This document shows positions 22,386 to 35,846 of a DNA stretch of 64,000 nucleotides, one piece after another (the first letter of the stretch is position 1; every line of letters starts with the position of its first letter). Position numbers and translations under genes: made by a program. The stretch comes from Ephydatia muelleri. Its lineage: Eukaryota > Porifera > Demospongiae > Spongillida > Spongillidae. The DNA lies in contig JABACO010000013.1 of NCBI GenBank assembly GCA_013339895.1, positions 2,994,805 through 3,058,804 on the forward strand, read 5' to 3'. The notes under the pieces are model-generated. The model was not told the DNA's origin. It saw only the letters and a program-made list of their open reading frames with translations, and made no database searches.

Positions 22386-22663
22386 CAAGTGAAGAAAAAC
22401 ATTCTTTAACGAGAAAGTTGGTGGATATAGGAATTGGAGGCAAAAAAGGAGGGGAACAAGGTTTTGGGAAAAGGATAATGAGACATACATGTAAATTCTA
22501 TATTTAACACTTCTTTTGGTTACATTACATTAACCCGTGCTAAATATACGATTTTTCTCTCATTTTCCCAAAACCTTGTTCCCCTTCTTTTTACACCACC
22601 TTTGCCTCCAATTCCTATATCCCACCAAATTTCTTGTTAGAGATTTTTTTTTCTTCACTTGTA
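22386..22663. mobile_element. Foldback MITE with about 90-bp inverted arms
   Basis: The left arm (AAGTGAAGAAAAACATTC...GGATATAGGAATTGGAGGCA...GGAACAAGGTTTTGGGAAAA, to about 22475) is the reverse complement of 22558-22663. The arms are separated by about 85 bp. The arms differ by a few substitutions and a poly-T expansion. No coding capacity. Confidence 0.7.
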
Positions 22664-23008
22664 CCATCAGGACATAGGAGCCCTGCATGGAGATATTGCA
22701 CATAAGCTGCACTGAAGTGTCACACCAATGCAGCCAGTAATAAACAGCATACACGAACATGTACGACCAGATTAGTGACACAATAGAACCACTTAAACAA
22801 AGCCCTCACACTTTATGTACAAGTATCAATGCTAGAAATGTGCAGATGCTTATAACTGAATACAAGTAGTGCCGGATGCAGGATTAACCCAATGTGTATT
22901 GAGGGATCAGAAAGCTTCCATCAATCTTTGAAAAGGCAACACCCATAGTGCCAGGGGTAGGATATTTGCTCTATCAAGCCGGACATGCAACAAGGCATGC
23001 TTACCAGA

Positions 23009-23213
23009 AACCACTTCTCATTTCACCGTGGAATTTCTCATTCGCCTTTTTTTAAAATCTGCTCGTAATGCTTAAAAGATCTTGAAAATTATTATCTTTA
23101 TTGCTTACATTCACCAGAATCTGGTGAATGTAAGCAATTATAAAGATAATAATTTTCAAGAAATGCTTGAATCTTTTAAGCATTTAAATTCCACGGTGAA
23201 ATGAGAAGTGGTT
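23009..23213. mobile_element. Near-perfect palindromic foldback
   Basis: CCACTTCTCATTTCACCGTG at the left pairs with the complement at 23194-23213. The arms meet near 23118 (GAATGTAAGC mirrored around ACCAGAATCTGGT). Total about 205 bp with almost no loop. No ORF. MITE-like. Confidence 0.7.
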
Positions 23214-23885
23214 CAGAGCTAGGTGCTAAAGTTTGCATGAAGGTACCTAGTAGCGTCTGATCGATGCCAAGTGTTTCCAAAGGGCACTCAAAGCTAGACC
23301 TTAAGCTGTGTGTGCTGTGTTTAAATCGCCATGTACGCATCAGCTACACGTAGACAAAATAAATTTATTTTGTATATAGTATGGTACATGTATACATGTA
23401 CATCGATGGAGTAAGGTTAGAATGCTACCTACCCACGTGTTGCTTAACCTGTTCAGATGGCTCAGTAAGAAAGCGAATATTTTTTTGAAGATATTAAATA
23501 CCAAATTGCTCTGAAGTAGCATCTATAGTAGATGATTTTGATCGATTTCGTCTACCTTAGATGGTCTGTCGATTTAACACTAAAGATAGCTGTGACATTT
23601 TTGTAACTTACATATGCGGCGATCATTATGAAGCAAAAAGTTGCGAACGCTACGTTTATGAGGTTAAACTATGACCTCTTATTTACTCTGCCATCAAGGA
23701 CAGATAAACAATTGACTAGGTTGTATATCCCAAAGTAATTTTAAAATATGACTTTTGTTCTGCAGAACTTAGTTACAAATTACCAGGTAGTATTCACATA
23801 TAGCTCCTAAATAAATAACTGTCCAGATGTGCCTCACATCGGTTAATTAACCACCAATTAGATAACTACTCACCACAATGTCCGT

Positions 23886-24089
23886 GATCAGTGTATGCAC
23901 ACAGGCAGACGTCACAGACCACAAGGAGGTCCTTGAAATACCATCTGGCCTTTTACCATCTGATCTAGCTACTCCAGAAGGCTCCAAACGAGCAGGTAAT
24001 GTTGCAGCTGACAGGGCTCTGTGGATGATGTCGTTTAACTGACCTTCACTCCATCTACAGCTGAGGCCATGAGTAGCAAGGTCATTCAC
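23886..24089 (-). pseudogene. Retroelement ORF C-terminal fragment
   Basis: Reads [20 protein letters not shown] followed by [17 protein letters not shown], then diverges. The same phrases occur in the longer remnants at 35291-35846 and 48251-48790. The RSDGKRPDG...WDATCRDT arrangement recalls C-terminal parts of non-LTR reverse-transcriptase ORFs (recalled, not searched). It marks the left border of the 24-35.8 kb duplication unit. Confidence 0.5.
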
Positions 24090-24341
24090 GTGAGAACCAC
24101 AATGATTTAATATGCTTATTGGTAATTATTGACAGCTTATCTATTAAATAGCATAGCCATAGCTGTAATACATGCATCGTGCTTATCTCATTGCGTTGAA
24201 CCAAGCACTAAGATTGCACATCATGGCTTTTCTACTTAATGATGATCATGATTTCATTCAACTAGACAAGTCAACATGTTAAGTTCCGTGCCTTTATAAG
24301 TTGGAGGTGATTAAATTACCAATGGCCTATACCTCAAACTG

Positions 24342-24661
24342 CAGTGGCGTAGTGTGATTGTTGAGCGCCCGGGGACATAATGCACTAATGGCGCTGGGGG
24401 GGGGGGGGGGGGGGGGGGGGCCGTACCTAGCGGAAAAAGAGGAAAGGGGAAGCCGGAGGAGCCTTATATGAACAGGTTTACAACCCTCCCCCCCCCCCCT
24501 CCCCCCCGCCCCCCTGTATCTGCCCATGCGTTCGTGAGTTCTCGTTGACGCGATAATTAATTCAGTATCTCTCATCTATTTCAGCGCCCCCTCAACCTGC
24601 GCCCTGGGACATATGTCCCCCACCCCCCACCCCCACCCCACCACACCTCGCTACTCCACTG
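24342..24661. mobile_element. hAT-like MITE, CAGTGGCGTAG ends
   Basis: Starts CAGTGGCGTAGTGTGATTG and ends CTCGCTACTCCACTG. The inside has mirrored GCGCCCGGGGACATAATG and GCGCCCTGGGACATATGTCC, poly-G and poly-C runs, and no coding capacity. CCTCAAAC before it and CCCTTAAAG after it (CCTCAAAG in the second copy) may be a worn 8-bp target duplication. The second copy at 49068-55857 is split by a 6.5-kb element. Confidence 0.6.
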
Positions 24662-24986
24662 CCCTTAAAGAATACATGCTATGTGCTTTGCTCATGGAAG
24701 TAAGCAGCGTGAATGTACATCACGCCTTACAGACTTTCATTAAACATAATCTCATACCGGAAGATGGTTCCATGTGGTTAACGAGGATAATTATTTCAAA
24801 AGAACAGTGGTATGTGTGCATCACGTCTTATCACTGATTAATCATAATGTCAGTGATCTATATACAGGAAGATGAGCGGTTCCATGAATTAATAGAGTTT
24901 AACATGGTTATTGGGAAAGTATTTATGAAAATATACAAAGAATGACATCACTCATATCACCATCGACAGCAATCCGTACTCAAAAA

Positions 24987-27261
24987 CTATGTTGTAGAGT
25001 CCATGCGAACATCTTCAACAACCGCAAGTGCTTTAGGATCTAGCATGAGCGTAACTTTCAGACAATGAGCAGGTGGTGACACGTAATGCTCATTTTGTGC
25101 CATGCAAACGCTGATATTAGATTTACTTCCGAAGTAATCTTTCACCGATTCCTTTCGTTTATTGCTTTTTTTTCCAATTGCATGATCACAGTATGTGAAT
25201 AATAGCTTATTGGCTATTTTTCCATTTTCAAACTGCGTGACTAAATGATCCAACGTGGATACATCTGGATGAAAATACCGTTCACCATTGGTGCTAATGC
25301 AAGCAACTTGGCACATGAAATCATCGTTAAAAAGTATCGTTCTTCTTTGAGCCATGATGAGGCACATCAACATACGTAATTGCATTGGGTATTTTGTACT
25401 CTTTCATACCATGTAGAACTGCACTGCTAGGTGCATCACCAGTAAATAAAGCATTGCAAACAATTTTATTTTGATGCTTTTTGTCAAGGACTGCTAAGTA
25501 GACAACTGCGCTGGCTCGATTTGGGGGCGTTAATGAGCGCTTCATCCATGAACGAGCTTCTGTAGCTGCAACTTCGGTAGGGGCTAAAAGTTGTAGAGTG
25601 ATTTTGAAATTTTCATCTATATCAGGTAAATCAATCTCTTCACCAATTCGAAGAGCTTTTGCACAATTCTTCTCTTTTGCCGCCTCCCACACAATGATGC
25701 CGCCTTTTGTTGCATGTTTAGAAACAGGAGCATTTTCAGGAGGGGGATCCAAACAGTAGAGCTGTTTAACAAACGCATCATTAGGTGCTGTTCGAATAAG
25801 TCTCTCAATGCCACTAAGATGATCAATATCTTGGTGTGTCAAAATGACAACATCTAAACATTCATTGGTGGGTAAACGGCTAACTACAGGCCAAAAGCAA
25901 GGTTCAGTCTTGCTAATCCCACCATCAATTAGAATATTTACACCTTTAAAGCGAAATAATGTGCTGTCACCACAGCCTGCAGGAAAACAATAGATTGTGG
26001 GATTGTTTGCTGTACCTAAAAAATTTTCGTTTGCACGTTGTAGTTGAACATCGCTCTTTCCACGGCCTACATTAGAAGATTTAAGACTCACTAGATACTT
26101 TTTTAATTCGCCAGAGATGATTGGATTGTAAAGATCCATAAGAACTCCAGATGGATCCAGCTCACCGATAGAAAAAGGAAAAAAATGCATCGGCAATTCA
26201 TCCTTGGTGAAGGATTTTGATGGAAACATCCTGATCTCTGATTTTGAGCATTCAACTATACATTTCGTCAAAAACTTGTTCGCCTCCTCATACACTTCCA
26301 GTTCTGATTCCAGTGGCTGGGAAATGGCACGTTTAATTAATCACTTCTTTCAGACCAACCAACTGTCCCAATTCTTTTTTCAACGACTGCAAAGGGTGTC
26401 TTTGAATCATTGCATCTGCATACAATTCTGGATTCTGTGGCGATTCCAGTTCTGATTCCTCATCTGATTCATCTGGTTTCAACATCACTTCCAGCATTCC
26501 CAAGAAACTCCCATCGGTCATCCCAACAGCCTTAGCAAAACGTAAGCCATAACAAGAATCCAGATAGACTTTTAAATTACCACCAAATCGACGACTTTCA
26601 TTTTTTTGACAACTTTCAATGAACTGACAGAGATCTTCTCCTGTGTAAGAACAATCTTCAGACAAAAACCAGCTCCCGTCCTCGAATGCATGACCCGAGT
26701 AATAAATATTAACATCAAGCGAAGGAACGGCTGTCAAATGTTCTTTCATCTTTTTTTCTAATACTTGCTTGTTTGGAGTATTCAGCAGAACGAAAGCCCC
26801 TTTGTCATTGTAAATCTCTGAGATACCATAATTGACCGCAAGTGTTGTTGGAAAGTCCAAACCAGCTTGATGCGCAATAATCGCAACATCACGCTCAAGA
26901 TCGTTCTCTAAACCTTCGGCTTCACCCAAGATCAAAAAGTGGAGCGCTTTACCCACTTGGCAAACAAGATTGACTACTCTCTCTATCCAACCATCATTTC
27001 CTGCAGTACAACTCACTGGCGTTTCAAATGACCCATGCACAACCCATACCTGCGCACTGTCGATGCTAGTGTCGTAAGAAGACGAGGTTTGGTTCGATAA
27101 GCACCATGAGAATTCCAGCGATTCAGTTGTGTTTGTAGCACATTGTACGTTTCCATTGACAGTGATGATGGCAAAATAATATTTGTTCCGAGCGTTTTTC
27201 TTTCGTTATCTAAGAACGTTTTCAATTCTGGAGGGAAAAGGTACTCCGTAGGTACTGCCAT
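24987..27261 (-). pseudogene. Caspase-like + ComEC-type metallo-beta-lactamase gene, copy 1
   Basis: Colinear with the better copy at 56170-58549 but broken at three points. First, one base is missing near 27060, between LLTTL and QVWVVHG. Second, a 4-bp TTAA-type insertion near 26333 makes a stop after KEVIN. Third, an 8-bp deletion near 25345 after VPHHGSK. Recognisable pieces are the caspase-type His motif YYSGHAFEDGSW and Cys motif YLDSCYG, the MBL motifs GCGDSTLFRF, LIDGG and LTHQDIDHLSG, FTGDA and VPHHGSK. It lacks the long Ser-Glu repeat linker of copy 2. Not intact at copy 2's lesion site: here the frame is continuous, so the two copies were inactivated independently. The start MAVPTEYLF corresponds to MAVATDD of copy 2. 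Confidence 0.75.
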
Positions 27262-27299
27262 GTTGGTTACGTGTTCGTCACGTGACCTTGACCACAACA

Positions 27300-29596
27300 T
27301 GCCACTGCAGTATCAGGAGGAATTACAGTTGGTTGGCTGAGTTCGGGCTACTGTAACCACCTTTTGTTTATAATCAAAATAATAATGTTTCTTAACATTG
27401 CTCCCTAATATGTCTTCATAGGTATTAATTGCAATGGGGTACGAAAGTTTTTGTACAAATAATTATAAGCAACAAATCCACAACACTCTGTATTTTAGGC
27501 TGTCCTTTGTGAGCTGCAATGCTGAAAGAACTAATATCCAGCATCCATTGCTCTTCCGTAAACAACTCCATTGTTATACCTGCACAGGGAAGTAATTTCA
27601 GCAGATCACAAATAATATTTTGATGCTATAATATCCAGTGAACACTCCTACCAATCATTTGTCAGATGCCCACAATCAGGTCACATGGATAAGAAGTCCT
27701 CGAATCAATGCGGTATCTCTGTAGTTAACAATCAAACACACCATTCACTGTGTCTGTTATATCAGATGACATGGGGAGGGGGTGGAGGGGGTGGAGAACG
27801 ACAATACAGGAACACATGTTGGTTCGGGTGGATTACTAACAACATAGGAGAAGGGTTGCATAACTAGTAGAACATGGAAAATAACTTTGTGTTGATGTGT
27901 GTAACGAACTTGGCTCCTACTTCCAATCTCGAGAAATTCATAACAGCTAACTTGTTTTTCACGCCATAGGCATGTGTAGATTTTACTTTACACAACTGGA
28001 CAATATTAGTAACTATTTGAGACAACAGTTCAATGCGACACATACATGTGCAAACTACAGCATTATAAGGATGAAGTCAACACAAATCACACAGACATCT
28101 ACGATTCACACCAGCTGTAATCTGAAGGCTCACTGTAAGCAATCATATTCATGGCATCAATAAAGTATTGAAAGCAAGTCATGATGTGTTATGGATACAT
28201 GAAATGTGCATGTGAAGCCACCCACCCTCCAATTGTGTATGCAAACATCTGAGGAACCAAATTGATCACCAGATAAGTGTCACATGACCACAATAAACCA
28301 CAGTGACCACAATGAAGAGGTCACCTTGGCCAGTGTGAAAGTGACTGCAGTGAGGAGACCACAGTGATGAATACAATGAGGTGTTCACTGAGAGGTGACC
28401 CTAGTAAAAGATGGAGAGGTAATCATAGAATATGACCACAGTATGTAAATGACCATAGTAAGAATGAGACAACGAGATAAGGAGTGACTTTGAGAGGTGA
28501 CCCCAGTGAGGGAGAGCACCAGTGAGATGACACTAGTGAGGGGACCCACTGAGGTGTCCATGTGAGGACCACAAATGAAATGACCACAGTCAGGTGAGTA
28601 CAGTGAGAAGACTACATAGAAGAATAGGAGTGACTACAGTGATGAGGTAAGCCCTAGTACAATTACCTTACGTGAGGACCAGGCAGTCTTCTCTTGATTG
28701 GATCCAGAGAGGGAAAGAGTCAATTTGACACGATCACTACATGTAGATGGAGAGGATGGGTGTGGGTAAATAAGTAAGAAGGGAGGGAGGGAGGGAGGGA
28801 GGGAGACAGAGAGAGAGAGAGAGAGAGAGGGGGGAGGGGGAGGGGAGAGGCACAGGGGGGAGGGAGAGGGAATGGTAGACTACATTGTATGTAAAACTGA
28901 TTCTGCCATTCAGAACTAAGTAAGCTTGAATCTAATAAATACAACCAAACATAACAATATTAATTACTCATAAAACAAGAGCTCCTCTCCCTCTTCCCTT
29001 CTCCCCACGCACCTACGTGGAGGTTAGCATGATGTGATGGAGGATGGTGTTCTGCAGCCATACATCTGGCCAGAGAGAAAGACTATCAATATAGTGATTG
29101 CCTCGTGGTGAATGTTGTAAGTGAAGGGTCTGTAACATTGGAAACACCAATGTGGAGTGTACCAGACACAGGACACACACAGGATGGTGAATGGATTAGG
29201 GCTGCTGCACGTTTTGTACATGTGTGACTGTGTGGAGTTAATGGCATACAGCACATGGTGTGTGTGTGTGTGTGTGTGTGCGTGTGTGTGGAGTACTTGC
29301 TTTATGCACGTGCTATGATATGTACACACCGGTCATACACATAACATACACACACAAATATCCCGACACACATACATGCATGAACACACACAGTGGCACA
29401 CACACACAGATACATCCAAGACTGCACAACATACTTTAATGTGCTCAAAACCACTGGCACGAGCAAATAGGATTGTCTGAAAACCATTCTGATGTATAGA
29501 AGGAACTGCCAATTCAACGGCCACACTGTGCCTGTATCCATGGAAACTTCATCTCTAACCCAGTCAATACTATGAAACCACATGACAGGTGATGTA

Positions 29597-29632
<36 letters not shown>

Positions 29633-29910
29633 TGCCCTAATTTCAAGAATAGTATCATCCACTCCTATTTTTGGGCTACAATCACTGTGGATATCTCCAA
29701 CACCATTCGATTTCTTTAATTTATAATTTCAAGAGAGAGAGAGACAGCATTATATATACAGTTCCCATGGTAAACAATGGCATGGCTAGCTTTGAGAGTG
29801 AGAGTGCATCTCTATTTAATGAGCACTCATAGACACGAGATGACCATTGACATAAAGTAAAGATACCCTGCTAAATATGCTATTCTAAGCAAGAGTTTTG
29901 TGTTTTTTCT
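27300..29910 (+). repeat. Non-coding duplicated block (unit 1)
   Basis: Matches 58600-60445 in direct orientation with many indels, and is partly inverted at 18784-20340. It contains repeated GTGAGGTGACCxxAGTGAG-like short phrases (28260-28620), GGGA/GA-rich tracts (28780-28860), (TG)n at 29257-29288 and 29598-29628. It also contains the empty target of Transib-like copy 1 (GAATG at 28870). No gene recognised. Confidence 0.6.
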
Positions 29911-30259
29911 TAGGTATGGGAGAGTAGGGTAATTGGGAGAAAGGTTAGGTATGGGAGAGTAGGGTAATTGGGAGAAAGGTTAGGTATGGGAGAGTAGGGT
30001 AATTGGGAGAAAGGTTAGGTATGGGAGAGTAGGGTAATTGGGAGAAAGGTTAGGTATGGGAGAGTAGGGTAATTGGGAGAAAGGTTAGGTATGGGAGAGT
30101 AGGGTAATTGGGAGAAAGGTTAGGTATGGGAGAGTAGGGTAATTGGGAGAAAGGTTAGGTATGGGAGAGTAGGGTAATTGGGAGAAAGGTTAGGTATGGG
30201 AGAGTAGGGTAATTGGGAGAAAGGTTAGGTATGGGAGAGTAGGGTAATTGGGAGAAAGG
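29911..30259. repeat. 35-bp minisatellite, ten units
   Basis: The unit starts TAGGTATGGGAGAGTAGGGT and continues AATTGGGAGAAAGGT. Period exactly 35 bp; about ten copies, all but identical. The last unit ends in GGCTGTACAGG instead of GGTTAGG. A longer array lies at the matching place of the second duplication unit (60447-60902). Confidence 0.95.
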
Positions 30260-33200
30260 CTGTACAGGTATGTTAGTCTATCCAGACTCCAGGATTTCAA
30301 ATCCATTGTCATATCCCACTATCGCTTTAAAACAAAAAAAAAAAGAAATGTAAGTCCGCTTCACAGTGTTACATCAAACACTCATAACCAGGCAACAGAG
30401 TGTTTGGGGCATCAGCAAGGTGGTAACACACCCACAAAATGCCCACCACCATATGATATTTAAATTTAATTGTCTACATTACAATAGTTTCTGCACGCAT
30501 AAGATAAAGGAATCCCAGATATTTACTGGACTGGGAAGTAAACTAGGTCAAACTCATGTAAATAGCTTGATACTTACCTTTCACACTTCACTTCGTCTCT
30601 GAGGCTACTTGCCTGATCCAGAAAGAACTTGATCAGTGTCCTCAAATCTCCTGATGAGCAGGTTGTGCTTCACTGGTGCAATAAATGATGGAATAAGTGT
30701 GTATAAAATGATTGCTGAATAGGGTGTGCAATTATTAATGGAAGAAAATAATACATGTATGACAACAGTGTAAAAGAAACTGGTAACCACGACAACAGTG
30801 CTTAAGAACTGGCAACTACATGTAAGAAAGTGACCTCATAGAGCCATCCGATGTGTGTGTGTGGCTTCCTCCTCCCCAGTACATGAACTGTGCAGAAGTA
30901 TAGATACGTACAATCTGAGTGGCGTTTTTGAGTCATCGGATACCCTTGGCCTTCCAATACCAAACATCAGCAATAATCATTCCTGTTAAGGCTGCAATCA
31001 TTGTTAAATATATTTTTTGTCTATTTTCTCCAGTATTGTTGTTCCTCCCTCACCCCGCCCTTCCTCACCCACCTTTCCAAGAAGGGATACATGTTACATG
31101 TCAACGCGATTCTTACAGCTATATATCACGACGCGTAAGTGGCTAAGCCTGTAACGGTTCCATGTAATTACCCAGCGTATCCAACTGAGGGGAGAGAGTT
31201 TCCTCCACCTATTTCATTTCCAAATTGCAGGGTGAACTAAAACAAACGCGAAAGTCAGCACTTAAATTGTAGGTGCGCTCTATTTCGATGAATTGCTGTA
31301 ACATCCACAAATTTAATTTAATATGTGCATGGACTATGTATTACAAGCAAATGAGCAATACGAAAACCATTTTTCTCTCCGCCGCGCTGGAACGAAGATT
31401 ACACATACGTGCTCTTCAACGGGAAGTACGAGAATGCCACAAGCTCAGTCCGTAATTTGTCCTCTTGAGGCACTGGTTGTAATCGGTATCCCTGAAGTAT
31501 TGTCCTCAGTCTGGTACCCAGGCCCAGATTCCCAACAGCTGCGGGTGGATGCGGATGGTGGATTACATCACCGCCACCATGGGATATGTGAAGAGTGCAC
31601 ACACCCATCACTCGTTATGCACAACACTTCAACATGTATGGTAGCAGGGGTCATTTTACATCCCATGTGTATTATGTAATATCACACACACACACACACA
31701 CACACCACACACACACATACACACACACCACACACACACATACACACACACACACACCACACACACATAACTATGCACCTTTTGCATTTTTGTGGGTACT
31801 CCAAATATGAGAATGGCTTTTAACCCGTTCGTAACCAAAGGTTCAAGAGCTGCCTTCAGCTGGTCACACCGTACCTATCAAAAGAGCACATCTCCAGCGT
31901 TCAACTCGCTCAGAGGCAGCCAATTGCCGGAAACTACTGACCTTTTCTGGCCTGGTAGACTGGTCACCTCTTCCTTTGCATCCGGGACATCGCCGAGGAG
32001 TGGGGTATACAGTCTTGACTCTTGTTAAGAACGGGAACAGAATTATATTACCTTACAAAGACGGGGTACACGAGGCCTGCAGCGGACAGTATGGTATTCT
32101 GTGACTGCCAGGCGCGTACAACTTCGTGGTGATATCTGACATCCTTGACCGAGGGCCGAAATTATTTTTAATGACATCATTGTCCAACCAGAGCAGATCA
32201 TAATTGTCAATGTGCCTCGTACCAGGTCCCATTCTCCACAGGAGTATGCTCATTTGAAAAGGCTTCTTTGACCAACTTCATTGGATGATAGAATATCTGG
32301 TTTTTCAGGTTAAAATAAATATATTTAGAAATTGTGATCTACATCTACAACACGTAACCTCTTAAAACCTAAACCAAAACACGTAATGAAGTTTTATGAA
32401 TGAAAAATATTATATTTCATATGAATCCACATCAGCACATTTAAAATTGCTTTAAAGTATTTTTCCTCTTTTGCAAATATAGTATGTTGCAATGTGACGG
32501 TCAAATTAAGCGATTATATCCATGCACTACAGTAGATAGGTCTTTCTATCTGCTATATTTTTATCTGATCCCACCCCCCACAACGACCCCACAACTACCC
32601 TATAACTACCCAACCCCAACTATATCCAAACTACCTAACTATGTGGGAGGTATGAGCGCTTGTGGGTTGCACGCACTCGCGTTTGTAAGGTTTCGATCAT
32701 GTTCTACTCTCGATTGCGTACTCGTGCCTTTACTCCCTTTTTATATAAATAATGAGTGTGCCAACCTGCAGCTGGTCCTTATCACTGGCTTGGACAAGAC
32801 GGCCCAACAAAAAAAATCTTGGCGGGATTTGTCAAGAATTTTTTGATTTGAATTAAAGGCTTTGATTTGGATTCTGATACTTAACTTCGTATTCTACAAA
32901 GCCACATTCTTAGACAGTCACAATTGCACATTCCATTCTAGCACAACTGAGGTCTGATTACGAATTTATCATTATCAATACATTTTTACGGAAACAATGC
33001 TAAGCATCAGAAATGTAATTTTAAAACTTGAAAAACACGTGTTACAAATTCTTGCCAGTCTACCAAGACTTTTTTTTGTAGGACATTCCACTCCTCCTGC
33101 GTATAATGACTTCTCTGTCCCAGTTGGAAGACTAGAAGCATCCTGTCTTTTTAAATTATGATCAATTGTACAATAGACCGGTGATCAGGACTAATGTACG

Positions 33201-33390
33201 CTAGTTCCTGGGCATGTGACGAGACTGTTAAAGCACGGCTGCAATCTGAATGAGGCATTGACTATCTCTTTCGCCTAACTATTGGAATTTAATAATATCA
33301 GTAAAACATTTCAACAAGCATTTTTTTTTTGTTCCCACAGTACAAATGTTGAGTCAGCATACCAAACAGTGCAGCAATGACCACCATGCT
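30260..33390 (+). repeat. Non-coding duplicated block with MITE half and (CA)n
   Basis: 30.28-33.36 kb is nearly identical to 60.91-64.0 kb. 32.35-33.36 kb also matches 45.26-46.3 kb. It holds a one-sided MITE end (AGTCTGGTACCCAGGCCCAG at 31509) and an interrupted (CA)n tract (31683-31768). It also has the empty target of Transib-like copy 2 (AACAC at 32349-32353). Small ORFs occur on both strands but none shows a domain or codon pattern I trust. Confidence 0.6.
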
Positions 33391-34276
33391 GCACTCATCA
33401 GCTAATCTCCCTCAAAGTACAAGGTACACCACCCTGTGGTTGCAGGGTAATTCGTTGCTCCACCACCAGACTGAATGAAGGAGGCAGTGTGACCCTGAAG
33501 GTCTTCAGAAGTCGTGTGAGGGTAATTTTTAGACCAATCTGAGAGCAAAAGGAAGTGATAAAGAGAAAGAGGAGTGACAAAGGGAAAGAGGAGAAACAGG
33601 GGTGGCAAAGAGCAATGGCAGAATGGCAGTGGCAATATATCAATGGTCCCTTAGTGATTTCTATCCTGACAGCACAGCTCTTCCCATCACTAAACGTTCT
33701 CCCTCTTACCATGGCAAAGTGACGTCCAATACAGGAGCGATGTCCTACACTGAATGGGAAGTAGACAAATGGACCTGGTCTATGGGGGGGAAGCCATAAA
33801 ATCCATAGCCACCTCTGATCAGGAGTACATGCACTACCGTGGTCTGTCCACATCAAATCGGGATGGGTCAAATGTGTCAGGATCATTGAAGAATGCAGGG
33901 TTTCGAGACATCACAGCGGTAAAGAACTACAACAAAGGTAGGTGTGGCCACGCAATCTAATGGTATGTAATGGCTCACACTAATGGAAGCACCCTCTGGG
34001 ATGTGATAACCACTAAGTTCCAATCCACCCCTTGGAGACTCCTTGATCATCCTGATGACTGTGGGGTACATTCGCAACACCTCTTGGATTACCTAAAAGT
34101 TGGTGAGATTGAGGTGATGTTACCATGGCAATCAACAACATCCTCACCTGTTCTGTGTACTTTAGCTTGTCCAGGTCATCTCCAGTAACTTTCTTCCTGT
34201 CTCCAAGAACATCTTCTATCTCAGAGAGCAGCCTGGATCCATTGCATTGAGATCACATATATGTACAGGCAAACAT

Positions 34277-34460
<184 letters not shown>

Positions 34461-34902
34461 ATCAAGCACTTCAGGATGTTGGTGAATAAGGATTACTGCA
34501 AATGAAAGTGCATTCGCTGTTGTCTCCTGACCTACAGTGTTGGACCACATGATCAAGACCTGGGGTGAAGTAAGTCATTGCTCACCTGCTACATAAAAAG
34601 TGACAAAGTCATCCACCAATGTTTCCATGTCAACACTCGTGTCTGTACCTGGAGGGAGGGTGAGCTGAGTGGGTGTGGTCTCTAATCACTAACCACACCC
34701 ACAGCTGATCTGCAGTATCTGTGTGAGGATGTTGTTGGGCACCTCCCCCCCAGTGGTCACTGCTTTGATCTCTTCTAATTGCAGTCCCGACCAATCCTCC
34801 TCATGGAGGCTGCACACTCCCTGTACACCCTAGCCTCCAAAGGGTGCAGCAGCTGGAGGTCACATGACAAGTGGTCAGTGGGTGTTGCCATAGCAGCCTT
34901 GT

Positions 34903-34903
<1 letters not shown>

Positions 34904-34977
<74 letters not shown>
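34904..34977. repeat. (CA)n microsatellite, 74 bp, at a second P450 splice donor
   Basis: (GT)n on the coding strand, directly after the exon ending KAREE and running nearly to the next acceptor (GTCACAAG). The matching tract in copy 2 is 134 bp long (47787-47920). Confidence 0.95.
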
Positions 34978-34979
<2 letters not shown>

Positions 34980-35290
34980 CTCCCTGGCCTTGAACAGGGG
35001 ATCAGATATCTGTCTCTGGACCCCTATGAAGCTGATTGAAGCAAGACAGCTCAGCTTGGATTACTTCAACCCAAGGCTTTTGCAGTCCCACAACTGATTG
35101 AAGTCTGAAGAGAAGCCAACCTGAGGGAAAGAGAGAAACGCCAGTGCACTCACAATAACCTATTCAAGCTGAGCATACAAGAACAAGTCCGTAGCAACCC
35201 AGCAAGCAGAACCCAGTGTATGTGGCCTCCATCAATCAGTGCCATAACTAACCATCCTTACTCATCACACTCAATTACTCAAAAACAGGA

Positions 35291-35846
35291 CTAAAAGTTA
35301 TCTATGCCATCATAGGAACTTATTGTTCCCAAGACGAAGGTGGAATTTCCTCTCTGGATTGCCACAGAAAGGCGCTGGAGTAAGAACTGGTAGGATTGTG
35401 AGTCTCCAGTGGTTTGGTGCAGACGATGGCCAAGGTCCTTAAGAAAGGACAATCTTTCGGCACCAAACACACCAAGAGACTCACATGCAATGGGAACAAA
35501 GAAGTACTTAGCTCCAAGAGAGGAATACTTTTTCCTCTTTTGGGATTCAGCCTCTGCTGCTACCAAACCTGGTCCTCTTTCAGCAGTGGAGAGATGTGAT
35601 GGTGCCAAGGTGTCTCTGCATGTTGCATCCCACATAAGGAGTTTTCCTTTTCCAGGTAACCAGTGAAATACCATCTGGCCTTTTACCATCTGATCTAGCT
35701 ACTCCAGAAGGCTCCAAATGAGTAGGTATTTTTGCAGCTGACGGGGTTCTGTGGATGATGTCGTTTAAGTTAGAATGCCTGGAGTGGCGACCTTCACTCA
35801 ATCTACAGCTGAAGCCATGAGTATCACGTGAGAACCACAATGACGG
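35291..35846 (-). pseudogene. Retroelement ORF C-terminal fragment (longest copy)
   Basis: Frames give [39 protein letters not shown], then [56 protein letters not shown], and YQFLLQRLSVAIQRGN to a stop. I recall this order from the C-termini of non-LTR reverse-transcriptase proteins; no RT core is present. A few frameshifts. It ends duplication unit 1. Confidence 0.55.

Larger units (their letters stand above)
20997..23885. other. Gene-free AT-rich stretch with two foldback elements
   Basis: No gene was recognised. A diffuse repeated phrase (ATCCTAACATC..., ...TTAAACCATGTTA..., GGCATGATGTAC) occurs several times between about 21440 and 22340, as if an old tandem array of several hundred bases per unit has decayed. 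The two foldbacks are listed separately. Confidence 0.4.

Noticed and set aside
24987-27261. Bacterial contamination as the source of the caspase/MBL genes
   Set aside because: They lie inside segmental duplications continuous with microsatellites, P450 exons and transposons on both sides. Ancient transfer remains possible.
29911-30259. Regular 35-bp repeat as a possible CRISPR array
   Set aside because: The whole 35 bp is repeated with no variable spacers, and the sequence is eukaryotic. It is a minisatellite.
31323-31679. 118-aa ORF conserved at 61956-62312
   Set aside because: Conservation follows from the near-identical 3-kb duplication. The ORF runs across a MITE end and has no recognisable domain.
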